Shown here in pieces: positions 1 through 9,518 of a stretch of DNA of 64,000 nucleotides. The notes beneath the pieces were generated by a model. That model did no database searches. It was not told the origin of the DNA and saw only the letters and a program-made list of their open reading frames with translations. The stretch is taken from positions 10,442,863 through 10,506,862 of the forward strand of contig CM057135.1 in assembly GCA_029964075.1 (NCBI GenBank). The letters are read 5' to 3'. Each line of letters opens with the position of its first letter. Positions within the stretch are counted from its first letter, which is position 1. The stretch is from Patiria pectinifera (taxonomy: Eukaryota > Echinodermata > Asteroidea > Valvatida > Asterinidae). The translations under genes and the position numbers were made by a program.

Positions 1-1639
1 GATGGCAAATTTAAGTACACATTCAAGTTCATGTACAGTTACGTGACGTTTGTGTTTGTACACAACAAGAACAAGAGCATGCATTACATGGGTTTCGAGT
101 AAACTCCGTACCCAACAATTAACCACAAGACTGTTACCCACTCGGTCCCTAACAGACGGGTCTGACCGTCTGAGACAGCATGGCCAACTCAGTTCCACTT
201 CCAGGTCAACTTGGTCCCAGGTACAAATGTATAAAAGTCGGTCCAATGTCAACTAAGCATGCTAAGCATGCTAAGGGGGTAAGTCAAGTCATTTAAGTCC
301 CAGGTCAAATTTGAAATAAATGGAAAAAAATACTCTACAATTAATTATATGACTGAGTGAGGGCAAAAAAGAAATAGCCTAATGTATTGACGGCCCCGGC
401 AATGTAACTTGCATGTAGGGCCTACATGTCAAATCCTTTGTTTACGCATTTAGATTAGAACATACATGTACAGTACACAGTTTCCTTGAGAAGTTTTCAA
501 GAACATTAATTAAATGAGCAATGTCAGGCTCCTGCCTGCAAAGAATGACCTCCATTCCTCCATTGTCCATCATCAACATGATCAAGACATCATTCATGTT
601 CCTGCATGATGCATGCCAGCAAATCCTGACCACGCTGACCAAATTTTACATGAAATTTAAAAATCATAATGAAATTGGAGGATTCAGGACTGTTACTGTT
701 AGAATTAAGCATTGTGATTATTTATTACGAATACTATTTTCTGGGTAATTGCAACTAGCAAGGCACACTGGGCAGAAATATTTCTTAGATGAAAGTCTTT
801 TACATACACGAGTCGTTGCGTCGTCCAAAAGTGCGTGCTGTGGGATAGCTCAAGGCGCCTACGCTACGACTGTTTCATGTACGACATTACTGTAATGACT
901 TCCTGTCATGGCGCGGCGTACGTACATTGTACACAAAATCCTTGTGTCGCAGGCTAAAAACAAGGAGAAACTACAAAAACTACATCTTCTGAGCAGAGTA
1001 AATACATAATCTGTCGGCTTACCTTTGAGATTTCCGTCTGAATCTCCGAAATCATGCCAAAACATGGCCACGAAGGTCCCCACTCGTCACGCCATGACAC
1101 TGCATGTGCACTTCGTACGTTGCGACTTGACGAATTCCTGTTTTATTCACCCTCAATATTGCCTAAAATCTCACGAAAGCATGTTGTCCCAAACCTTTCG
1201 TCCATATCAACGTGAACTTAGATAACTCATTTATTGAGATTGACCAAGTATGCGTCACAAAATTGCGTCTTACTTTATATAAATGATGTTTTCTCGAAGT
1301 GGAAATGAGGGCACGAAAACGCTAAATCGTACCAGGTCACAAGTCACACGCTGCATAAAAAATACACATTATCATAATTTGTGCACGCTAGATGGCAACT
1401 GTCGACCGTACATAGCTTCATTGATGGTTTGTTAAGCCTTATTTGGTAATCTGTTGCATATTCATGTTAATAAACCAATCAATTTTTATATCTTTCGCGG
1501 GGTATTTAAATCCACCAACGAAACAAAGGGATCGCTGCGCCTAAGGTTTATTTACATCGCGCTAGGGTGTCACGTGGTATTACCACTAACTCCATCTCGC
1601 CAACAGAGGGCGTACTTTTTTATGCGTGAAACTGCCGTG
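1..1639. other. Non-coding flank, no gene recognised
   Basis: Only short unsupported open frames occur here. There is a small tandem of agcatgcta near 257-275. A single copy of the CAACAGAGGGCG motif sits at about 1600-1611, just before the homology to the Polinton begins. I see no transposase, reverse transcriptase or host exon. Confidence 0.6.
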
Positions 1640-2192
1640 CCTGGGTCACCAACCAATTTTGCGTGGCCAGAGCTCCACTTATAATACCCGTCAATTTACC
1701 CATATCTTCTACGCTTAGTTTATTTATATCCGGCGCTTTCATTTTGAGTAGTTTATTTCCTACCATGGCGTATCCCATCGAAAGACCCGATATGACGGCT
1801 CCGTGATAAATCGTATTTGCTATCCCGCTGGTGTCAAAGTTACTCATTGTTTTTAATATAAACATTTTTACATTGCTGTTTATTCCATGTCTAGCAGTTG
1901 CCTTACTTTTTAGTACCAGCAACCCCAGTCCTACTACCGACGCTACAGCTCCCCACATCGCCCAAGAGCTGTAATTTACAGCATCGTCCGATGTTACATC
2001 CATTTTTGCTAATTTTAATTTCATATGTCTATTGTGTTCGGCTAAAGCTTTACCCTGCTGTATTCGTCTAGGATTTTTAGTCTTGGTCACTCTCGTTACC
2101 GTCGGTGATGACGTTGTTTTTACTTGTTGGGGCGTCTCTGTCTCTGCTGGTTGAACCGCAGGCGTTGCTGTCGCTGCTTTCTGATCTTTCAT
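1620..2192 (-). pseudogene. Fusion of two Polinton membrane proteins (copy A)
   Basis: The 190-aa frame joins the C-terminal half of the protein equivalent to 16267-17112 (basic stretch then a transmembrane segment near WAMWGAVASVVGLGLLVL) to the small membrane protein equivalent to 15991-16233 (MSNFDTSGIANTIYHGAV onward). In the main copy a stop and a short spacer separate these genes. Here the loss of that spacer, with the proline-rich tail, puts them in one frame. The last residues differ from the main copy because homology ends near 1640. The function of either part is not known; in Polinton-type elements proteins of this kind are presumed virion components. I treat this as a relic. Confidence 0.6.
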
Positions 2193-2580
2193 TTATTATA
2201 TTAGGTTTGTTAAATTTCAAATGTTTCGTTGTGATTATCGTAGCTACTACGGGTGATATAAAAGTTCCGTACTTGTAACAAACGTCACTCAACATACCAG
2301 CCATACTCGCGCTTATAATAGGATCAGAACTCAAGTCGTTGGTGAGTTCTTCTTCAGAATCTATAGTGACATTATATCCTAAAACTTGTACGGGTGTAAC
2401 AACGGATAACACTCGCGAAAATAGACTTAAATTGTATTTGCCAACAGTTTGAACAATTTAATTTGCAAATTTAGTTTCGTACAGATGGTATAATTTGTCG
2501 AGTTCTTTACTGTCAAGAGCTTCGATATGTTTAACGGTATATTCCTTCCCCAAGTACTTTTTAGAGTTTCCAGATGCGGA
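2150..2580 (-). pseudogene. Polinton membrane-associated protein, N-terminal half (copy A)
   Basis: Reading on the minus strand this matches the main-copy gene at 16267-17112 from the KKYLGKEYTVK region to the serine-rich linker. It includes the conserved stretch SSDPIISASMAGMLSDVCY. The first about 30 codons of the main-copy gene are missing, because the DNA jumps straight to sequence that lies upstream in the main copy. One in-frame stop follows the TKFAN region and a frameshift near 2150-2190 separates it from the C-terminal half. Not functional as read. Confidence 0.6.
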
Positions 2581-2738
2581 GATAATTATAATAGCCAAAA
2601 ATTGTAAATACTCGAATATTGCTATCATTTACTTACAGCAAAATGTATTTTGTTGACGTTTGTTGAATAGGTTGCTGATTTTTGTTGATTAGCAAATTGT
2701 AATACCTGTGTAGCTTGTTGAGTAGATTGGTACTCACC

Positions 2739-2886
2739 TAGCTTATTTAACTTGAGCAACTAGCTTATTTAACTTGAGCAGCTAGCTTATTTAACTTGAG
2801 CAGCTAGCTTATTTAACTTGAGCAGCTAGCTTATTTAACTTGAGCAGCTAGCTTATTTAACTTGAGCAGCTAGCTTATTTACCTAC
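2739..2886. repeat. 22-bp minisatellite, about 6 copies
   Basis: The unit TAGCTTATTTAACTTGAGCAGC repeats head to tail with almost no divergence and runs up to the end of the copy-A ATPase. The equivalent place in the main copy (about 17330-17375) has only two or three copies of a different 22-bp unit built on TAGCTATTAATTGC. The same site has therefore expanded independently in the two Polinton copies. Confidence 0.9.
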
Positions 2887-3462
2887 TCCAATAGCTCGTA
2901 ACTAACGGGAGGTTCGGTGTATACGACCAATTTACTATATTTCACATCTCTCAGACGTCGTTTTATATAATCTCGTTCTTCAATGGGTACGACGTCGTTT
3001 TCGTCTAACGCTTGATCAAAAGATGGTTTATCTTTGCAGTAAAATGATGCCAACCAAGCCGTATTTTCTCTATAACCTTTTAAAACGCTGTTGTAGTTTT
3101 GAGTCAGTAACCAACAGCTGTGATTTACGTGTCTTCCGCTTAACGCCATTTTGCTCAAAGCGCACGTCGTTTTACGATATTTAATATCTTGATCCGAAGA
3201 GCAATCGTCCATGATAAACAGCGTAGCAACACCTTCGAATACTTTCCTGTAAAAATCAATCGCTTTGTTGAGCCTCATCTTGTACAATTCCGGATCGCAG
3301 AGATATACCTCGGGATCTGCTTGAATCCACTTTCTTTCGATGTACGTTTTGTTTTTAAATAGTCTGACTTTTTTATAGTCTGACTCTAACAGATCCAAAA
3401 TCCATTTGGTTTTTACCCGAATTTGTTTTGCCGACGATTAAAGCACAATGTGGCTGTGTCAT
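2883..3462 (-). pseudogene. Polinton packaging ATPase (copy A)
   Basis: A relic of the FtsK/HerA-type genome-packaging ATPase. The start (MTQPHCALIV) and Walker A motif GKTNSGK can be read at 3462-3410, but an extra T in a T-run then shifts the frame and a short block before KNKTYIERKW is missing. The rest (KNKTYIERKW, a Walker B-like TLFIMDDCSSD, NHSCWLLTQNYNSV, ENDVVPIEERDY, ending SYELLE) is open. It retains eight bases that the main copy has lost in its C-terminal region. The capsid relic lies directly upstream, as in other Polintons. Confidence 0.75.
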
Positions 3463-3463
3463 T

Positions 3464-4275
3464 TTAACTTAGCAGAGATTTAAAATTCCCGTCTTCTAAG
3501 TTCAATTGAGCATTCATGATTAAAAATACGTACATCGTGAGGTCACCTTGACTTTCGGTTTCTCTGATAAATTGAATGTTGATGCCTCCTCTGTCTCCAA
3601 TTTTCCTACCGGATCCGTAAGCGGAATTGTCGTCGTTACTTTTAAAATCAAGCCACAGACCGTACTTGGTTTTTTTAGGTCACAACCCGTCAAATTTAAG
3701 TCTTTGGATACTCCACGCCCGCTTTCGGTATCGCTGTCTCCAAAGAACTTGATAATTTCGTTCCAGTGTTAATACTGAAACATACCTTGACTGTAGAGTT
3801 GATTGGGTTTACCTTCTACGGTCACCGATGTTTATGGATTGGTATTTTTGGATTATAAAATCGCTGCGGATTTTTGTCCGCGGGATCTTTAAACAAAAAC
3901 AAAATACCCTTGAGACTCTAGATGGGTTGATTGACGCTGACGTTCCAAAGCGTGTCCGATTTGTTGACGGATCTTACTTCTAGCGAGCGGATTTTATTCG
4001 AGAGTCAAGTCTGAGATAGAATACAGATCCGACGTATCTGAACTGTTGACTACTTTTTTCGTGATCGTTAAACTTTATCTCGTACGTCAGCGGTTGTTTT
4101 AAACTGCTGGGGTAAAAAGGGTGATGCAAACGAAGTCAGTATGTCAATGTCTAGGGGAATACAATATCTGTTACCTTAGGCATCCGCGATAGCTTGATCT
4201 TTACCGTTGTTGGCGCCCGCGTTAGCATCATTTGCCCCCGTTCTTAGTTTAGACACGTTTTCTTTTTCTATGCCA
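3464..4275 (-). pseudogene. Major capsid protein relic (copy A)
   Basis: Nucleotide similarity to the capsid gene at 17972-19220 covers the C-terminal two thirds, including the region read as GIEKENVSKLRTGAND at 4270-4220 and the GSGR-like and glycine-rich tail near 3600. Many small insertions and deletions and several stops break the frame. The N-terminal jelly-roll is absent because homology stops at about 4275. It is recognisable only by comparison with the main copy. Confidence 0.65.
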
Positions 4276-4319
4276 GAAGTAGGTATAAGTGGAGGGTACC
4301 AGACTTTGCCATAGGGTGG

Positions 4320-4430
4320 GGGGCGGGTACCAGACTTTACCCCACCCCAATGATCCCCCGCCCCCCCCCCCCCCCGCCCCTCTCCCTCCCAATGATCCCC
4401 CTCCCCCAAATATATCCCCCTCCCAATATC
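4320..4430. repeat. C-rich low-complexity tract at copy A breakpoint
   Basis: Long cytosine runs alternate with short CCCTCCC and AATGATCCCC units. The phrase gggtaccagactttgcc/acc occurs twice just before it. The complementary strand has several closely spaced G-runs and could fold into G-quadruplexes. It lies immediately beyond the end of Polinton homology at 4275. Confidence 0.75.
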
Positions 4431-5639
4431 TCAGTCTCGAAATAAGGCCAGGCCCTTCATATTTACAGTCGCCCTCTTGCAGATCTCAACACAAACTCAC
4501 AGCGACTGGTGCGTGAGTCTACATTTGACTTGACTCTTAAGTGACCTCAGTTTCCCCTCGTGTTTTAAAGTCGGGCTGTCATAACAATGAAGGTCGCGCT
4601 GTTATGACAAATTCTATAGAGCCTCAGTCAACACATTCAAGGTCGGGCTGTTTATAGGCCTACGTCAAATTTTACGAAATTAGGTAAACATTCTTGATTG
4701 CACAACCTGACGTAAGCGCTACAACGAGCCAATTATCATATCGTACAAAAAACGAAAAGAAATTCCACTTATAATCAGGATGACTCGGTTCTAAAACTGG
4801 GTATTACTTGTGATAATCTAAAACTGGGTATTACAAAATAACACGCAATCAGTCAATCACTGCCAAATATGAAAATCTATTTCTAAAGGGGGAAAATTTG
4901 GCATAAAAGGCTTGGTGTTTCGTCACAACGGTGAGTTGCACCATAGAGCTAGGGCCATCGCATGCACATCGCATCAAAGCTGTCTCTGATACTGCATTTT
5001 GTTGGTAAGGCCTATATACTGTTTGACGGAACTCTATTTAACACTTTAAAAAGATTGGTTTCTGCAAAGTGCGTCTGTAGCCTTACAACCAGCAGTTCGA
5101 ACATGAAGATCCATCTTTTGCTTTCAAAGGCAATGCTTTAGTAAGACATCTATATTACATGTTGTAGTAAAGTTAAATGACTCACCCGAATGTCTATATA
5201 CAAAACGGCCAAAACTGGGCTGAGTCCATGAATATTGGGCAACTGATCACACCGTGAATGCAGGTGATCACGATCCAGCCAGAACGATCAGTATCACACA
5301 GAAAGTTTGGTCAATAAACACATAAAAGTCTACAAAAGTAGCTTGGATTGATCACAGTGTCAATTAAGAGTTGATATTAGCTTTAAAACGTACGTGTATG
5401 TGTGCAGATAATACACTATTATACTGCGTGTGACAAAAACCCTACATGTAGGGTTTAGTGAAATACATTTAACAGTCGTCCATTTATGCACAATGGGAGT
5501 CCAACTGCGTCTGGCTGTATCGCAAGCTCTGTGCAGTCCGGCCAGCACAATGGTTGACCTTCCTTTGAACTAAAACTTTTATAAGATGCGTTAAAGGTGT
5601 AGTCTAAAACTTAAAGGGGACGCTTCAGAGTTGAGTATA
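4431..5639. other. Non-coding spacer left of main Polinton
   Basis: No recognised gene or repeat. The left terminal inverted repeat of the Polinton should lie in or near this stretch if it survives. I could not match it to the sequence beyond 40900. Confidence 0.5.
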
Positions 5640-5667
5640 AATGCTTAATTTTTTTTTTTTTTAGACG

Positions 5668-6531
5668 ATGGCTTACCCAACGCAGACAATTGACATGACG
5701 TACAGCCAAGAAGCATTAATCTTGGCAAATATTATGGTCAACGAGACTAGAAAGTGGATTGGAGAAGAGATCGGCAACATGATGCAGCAATGGGAGATTG
5801 CGAAACACCACTTGGAGGAACACCGCCACGACATGGCATTAGAAGTTGTGTCTGTAACGCCAGACTTGAATCAGCCACCACCTCTACCAATTTTAACAAG
5901 TAATGAAATGGAAGAAGAAGATCAACAGCCTGAAAGGGTAGAAAACCCTGTTGATCTCCTAGATATTTATAACGAAATTGTAGCTAAATATAATGATATA
6001 GACCATCGAGTGATTGATAGTGTTATCCCCTGTGTGGTAGACCATGAACGGTATAGTTTATGCTATTTAGAAAATTGCGTAAAACACTATAATAAAGTAT
6101 ATAAACGAGGGGAAAACTGTGATTTATACAACGCGGCAAACTTCGGGAATTGTCTAGAAGTTTCTTTTCAAACATTCCAAAGGGGAAAGAAAAGGGGGAA
6201 GGTAAATTCAGCAAACTTCAACACTTGGTTGAAAAACAATTGTAAGATAAAAAGACCTTGGCCAAAAATACACAGAGACTTTTACGACCTCACCATGAAG
6301 CACCCACAATTACTTCACTGTTGCCTACCCTTCAGGGGGAAGGTAAATTCAGCAAACTTCAACACTTGGTTGAAAAACAATTGTAAGATAAAAAGAACTT
6401 GGCCAAATATACACAGAGACTTTTACGACCTCACCATGAAGCACCCGCAATTACTTCACTGTTGCCTACCCTTCACGTTCTTCAGAAAAAATAAAATGCG
6501 TATTGTAAACTATTTTACAAGTAATTTATAA
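5668..6531 (+). CDS. Unknown 287-aa protein with internal duplication
   Basis: A long uninterrupted frame starting just after a T-run. Residues 1-90 are helical and acidic with a proline patch. The middle is rich in Tyr, Asn and Cys. The C-terminal part contains a 47-residue unit (from KVNSANFNTWLKNNCKIKR to the LLHCCLPF region) present twice in tandem. From memory, the pattern FYDLTxKxPQLLxCxLxF resembles short uncharacterised proteins found near invertebrate Polinton-like elements, but I cannot name the family. It is followed by two hairpins and then the TFIIB-like gene, so it is probably Polinton cargo. It is one of few intact frames in the element. Confidence 0.6.
   Translation: MAYPTQTIDMTYSQEALILANIMVNETRKWIGEEIGNMMQQWEIAKHHLEEHRHDMALEVVSVTPDLNQPPPLPILTSNEMEEEDQQPERVENPVDLLDIYNEIVAKYNDIDHRVIDSVIPCVVDHERYSLCYLENCVKHYNKVYKRGENCDLYNAANFGNCLEVSFQTFQRGKKRGKVNSANFNTWLKNNCKIKRPWPKIHRDFYDLTMKHPQLLHCCLPFRGKVNSANFNTWLKNNCKIKRTWPNIHRDFYDLTMKHPQLLHCCLPFTFFRKNKMRIVNYFTSNL
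6196..6477. repeat. 141-bp in-frame tandem duplication
   Basis: Two adjacent copies (6196-6336 and 6337-6477) differ at only a few bases, for example ccttggccaaaaata against acttggccaaatata. The period is a multiple of three, so the gene stays open. The near identity implies the duplication is younger than the general decay of the element. Confidence 0.9.
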
Positions 6532-6653
6532 GTAGGATCAAAATGGACACATAATGTGCTTTGCAACTGTGGCCAGTGTGGACCTTGAGTAAACACATTT
6601 TGATATATGACAAACCACACAGCTGTTTAAATGAGCTAATTAGAATAACAACG

Positions 6654-6678
6654 AAAAAGCCACTCAGGGTGGCTTTTT
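6654..6678 (+). terminator. Hairpin with T-run after the 5668 gene
   Basis: AAAAAGCCAC pairs perfectly with GTGGCTTTTT around a five-base loop (TCAGG), about 120 bp after the stop of the upstream gene. It looks like a bidirectional stem-loop terminator. Known parallel: the palindrome-directed 3' end formation of mimivirus transcripts. Function here is inferred. Confidence 0.55.
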
Positions 6679-6735
6679 ACTGTATATATTAAGATGTAAG
6701 AAAAGCTATTTAAATGATTTAATTTGAATAACAAC

Positions 6736-6761
6736 AAAAAAGCCACTCGGAGTAGCTTTTT
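6736..6761 (+). terminator. Second copy of the hairpin
   Basis: AAAAAGCCACT and AGTAGCTTTTT pair around CGG with one mismatch. It lies in a ~70-bp direct duplication (about 6627-6692 and 6711-6777) that carries the whole hairpin and its flanks. Confidence 0.5.
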
Positions 6762-6844
6762 ACTGTATAAATTATAATATATGAATATCAAATAAAGAGA
6801 ACGTATAAATGATCGTGTTATCGAGTTAAATTAAAATGAAAAAT

Positions 6845-7145
6845 CAATAGAGGGTGCTATTTCTGTGTGGTGATGGATATCAAAATTTATATAAACAGAG
6901 GGCGGTTTAATAAATGATCGATTTATCGAGTCCAAGTGCAATTATAATAAAAAAAACAACAACAGAGGGCGCCATTCATGGTTGGTGAGGGATATCATTA
7001 TAAACAGTGGGCGGTATCTAATTTATATGATAAGGGGTTAATGTACCGATACAAACAGAGGACGCTATTAACGGGCACTAAGAGATCTGATATCAATTAT
7101 ATAAAGATAGGTGCTGTTCAATAAAAAAAAACAGAGGGCGATATT
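6845..7145. repeat. Dispersed AACAGAGGGCG motif, about 6 copies
   Basis: The motif AACAGAGGGCG and one-base variants occurs near 6848, 6893, 6961, 7004, 7053 and 7130, about every 40-80 bp, always in the same orientation. AT-rich sequence and ATGATCG(A/T)TTTATCGAGT-like phrases lie between copies. The block separates the 5668 gene from the TFIIB-like gene and could act as a promoter or binding array. The core resembles the GGGCG part of CTCF-type sites, but this is only a likeness. Confidence 0.5.
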
Positions 7146-7196
7146 TATTTTCTTATTTAAAAATGCAATCATTTTTATTTAAAGTTTATTAAATAG

Positions 7197-7654
7197 ATGG
7201 AATACTTTGAGACGCCACAATTTGGGGATAAGTGCGATCCCATATAATCATCGAAAATGGTTTTTTAATTTGTGAAACGTGTGGTGAAGTAGTCTCACGT
7301 TACTTTGATTTTTCAGCAGAAAATGTGCAAGAAGATCGTATCAATTGGTCCATTTTAAAAAGAAATCAAAAGAAACGTGTGGAGCAACTTATTTTGTCTG
7401 TGTCTCCAGAGCAAGACTCAGAAGATGTCCAAGAAACAGTCAATAAATATAACAAGCTCGTTAAATATAAATTATTGAGGGGAAATGGATGTGTTAAACG
7501 ATCGTTAATAGCCGCGTGTTTTCATTATGTAGTTCGATTAGACAAAGAACGAGTTAGAGATTTACTTAAAGTGACTCAAAATCAATTTAATAAAGTACTA
7601 AAAAGATACAATGACCACTACAATAAAGGCGGGGCTGAGGGTGACGCCCTATAG
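7197..7654 (+). pseudogene. TFIIB-like transcription factor (N-terminal frameshift)
   Basis: Residues ENGFLICETCGEVVSRYFDF match the second half of a TFIIB zinc ribbon. The first ligand pair (KCDP, then His) lies directly upstream in the frame that begins with the ATG at 7197, so a one-base loss in the CCC run has split the ribbon between two frames. The block YKLLRGNGCVKRSLIAACFHYVVR, followed by a helix-turn-helix-like VRDLLKVTQNQFNKVLKRY, matches a TFIIB cyclin-like repeat (compare the family pattern of Gly-rich turn, AACxY...R). Only one cyclin repeat is present in about 150 aa, against two in cellular TFIIB. It ends 33 bp from the convergent Polinton gene at 7687, which ties it to the element. 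It would be expected to direct transcription of viral-type genes. Confidence 0.65.
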
Positions 7655-7686
7655 AGGTGTAACTCGGTGGATCGCTTTCATAATGT

Positions 7687-8338
7687 TTATTTACCGAGAA
7701 TTTGAACTTGTAAGTTTTTCGATGAGAGATTTTTTTCCTTTGCCATCCGTTCGTCTACCCGTTTTTTAACTTCTTTTTCAAAGTCTGTACCGTTTTTAAT
7801 TTTTTGAAGCTTTATGCTAGTCTTTGTTCTAATTTTTTGCTTAAGCTCGTTAAATATTGCTAGCTCTCTCGTAATCAATAAGAACTCTTCGTGCGATATA
7901 TCTCCGTCGTTGATGGCTTGAGACACGTATTCTTCAATCGTGTTAAGTTTGGAGTCTGCTAATATTTTAATCTGGTGGTGCTTTTCCAGCTTGGCCGATA
8001 ATCACTTAGATGCGATTATAAGCAGAATATTTACACCAAAAGCGCTTATAGGCGTTCCTTCTAGAACCAATCCAACGGGGGCTGATAAAACACCCAAAAA
8101 AGCGGGAATACTGACAGCCCCCGCTATAGGCCCCAATCCTTCTAATCCTAGCTCTACGTAATTAATAGTGTCGATCACTCTATTTATTTTTTTATAAGTG
8201 TGCTCTCTGTGGTCTCTCTCTTTCAAGATTTCTCTTCAATCTTTTTAATTCTGTATACTTTTGTTTCTTCCGAGTTACTATTTAATCGGAGTACATCTCC
8301 AGAAATATCGGGGTATAACGCCTTATTATCTATACTCA
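7687..8338 (-). pseudogene. Polinton membrane/coiled-coil protein
   Basis: The start MSIDNKALYPDISGDVLRLN at 8338 is followed by a short charged region. A frameshift comes near 8226, then a glycine/alanine-rich hydrophobic segment (GLGPIAGAVSIPAFLGVLSAPVG), a stop near 8000, and a charged C-terminal part reading SKLNTIEEYVSQAINDGDISHEEFLL. From memory, this arrangement (hydrophobic glycine-rich core, then SKLNxIexLxSQALxDxxISHEEF) is a widespread uncharacterised protein of invertebrate Polinton-like elements. Function unknown. Its 3' end faces the TFIIB-like gene. Confidence 0.55.
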
Positions 8339-8362
8339 TGTTTTTATAAAAAGATTTTAAAA

Positions 8363-8965
8363 TTAAAATATCTCCAACTCTATCATTATACTCACACCTT
8401 TGTTGTTGATAATCTGTCCTTTTTCACCTATGATTGAAAATGTCAGTTTCTCGATTATACCGTTTTAAGGTTTTTTGAAACCCTCGACTCTATCAGGCTC
8501 GGGTTCGCGCGTACCCACGGGTACGATTTTTAAGATATCAGACGGTCGACCATCGAGGGAATTTTCACTTGTACTTAATTGCGGGCAGCGAATAAACAAA
8601 ATAACGGATTAACGTTGTAAGACCCCGTTTCCACCACTTTGGGTACCAGTCTTCCTTTGGGTAAATTGAGTAATCGAGAAACTTCTCTGTTTAAACGCAA
8701 TTTGAGTTTCACGTCGGCTACCACCAACGTCACCTTTTTAGATTCTCTAAATATTGGAAAACTTACCCGGGGAATAGAATTTAAAATGAAATCGAACCAA
8801 TCGACGTCATACCACCCCGGTGGTATGGTGACCGAACCGGCGACTTCGGCTGGTAAGGGGGGGGGGGTAAATGACTCGGAGAAATAAAATCTAAATCATC
8901 ACCCGACACGATAAGACTTCCCCGTATTGTCACACCAGCCTCTCTAATTGTTCTCACCCTAGGTT
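8363..8965 (-). pseudogene. Putative minor capsid (penton-like) protein
   Basis: Minus-strand frames between the two neighbouring genes read as one interrupted protein. The N-terminal part (VTIRGSLIVSGDDLDF, then a proline run and SVTIPPGWYDVDWFDFIL) is open to a stop at about 8574. After a shift come DILKIVPVGTREPEP and EKLTFSIIGEKGQIINNKG, ending MIELEIF. The C-terminal pattern (strand-rich, then GxxxxxxGxxLxxELEI) resembles minor capsid/penton-like proteins of Polintons. Position beside other virion-type genes agrees. The family assignment is from memory of patterns, not a search. Confidence 0.4.
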
Positions 8966-8971
8966 TGCTTA

Positions 8972-9478
8972 TTATTCCTTCGATATATATTTCTTAATAA
9001 AAGTATAAGCGTATTTCGTTCTACACTGTTTAAGGAAGCTTCTCGTTTTTTTATTGTACACAAGTTCATGTGCGTCGATTATTTGATTTGTTTTTTCCTG
9101 GATCGATTCTAAAGCAGAGTCTAGTCTATCTTCTTCGTACGCTTCTATAAGGTCGTTTATAACTCTATTGAAATCATTTTCGTCGTTAAATAAAAAGTCG
9201 TAGGGGTACTCGGGTACCAATTGCGCGATAAAATCTCTATCCGTTCTTATTACCGCATCTGGGTCGAGTTCACTGGGTCTTATAGAGTCATCACGTCTTT
9301 TAGCTGGTTGTCCGTCTATTTGCGTATACCAATCAATCTCCGTGGCGCTGGTAATCTTAAAATATCCGGGGTTAAACATCACCCTTTTTACGCGTACAGA
9401 TTTTTGACCGTTTAAATTATCTACGCCGTCTTCTAATTTAAACGGCTGCTCATTTTGAAACAAGTGAAATGAATGCAT
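8972..9478 (-). CDS. Unknown 168-aa Polinton protein
   Basis: An intact frame beginning MHSFHLFQNEQPFKLEDGV. It has a strand-like N-terminal half with VKRVMFNPGYFKIT and EIDWYTQIDG, then an acidic helical middle (NDENDFNRVINDLIEAYEEDR) and a basic C-terminus. No catalytic motif or membrane segment seen. Before the LINE landed, its start lay about 40 bp from the start of the divergent gene at 13391, so the two probably shared a promoter. Function not known. Confidence 0.6.
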   Translation of the reverse strand: MHSFHLFQNEQPFKLEDGVDNLNGQKSVRVKRVMFNPGYFKITSATEIDWYTQIDGQPAKRRDDSIRPSELDPDAVIRTDRDFIAQLVPEYPYDFLFNDENDFNRVINDLIEAYEEDRLDSALESIQEKTNQIIDAHELVYNKKTRSFLKQCRTKYAYTFIKKYISKE

Positions 9479-9518
9479 TTATTTTAAAGTCTTTTTATAT
9501 TAGAACTAAAACAAAAAT

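Larger units (their letters stand above)
1640..4275 (-). mobile_element. Partial second Polinton copy (copy A)
   Basis: This segment matches 16020-18845 of the main Polinton in the same order and orientation: two membrane-protein genes, packaging ATPase, then the capsid gene. Similarity starts abruptly at about 1640 and stops at about 4275 next to a C-rich tract. No polymerase or integrase is present. It carries its own damage: loss of the N-terminal part of one gene, an in-frame fusion, a disrupted ATPase N-terminus and a shattered capsid gene. It is either a local duplication or the remains of a separate related insertion; the sequence alone does not decide. Confidence 0.8.

Noticed and set aside
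6845..7145. Possible CRISPR-like repeat-spacer pattern of AACAGAGGGCG
   Set aside because: Repeats are only 11 bp, imperfect, and unevenly spaced in a eukaryotic element.
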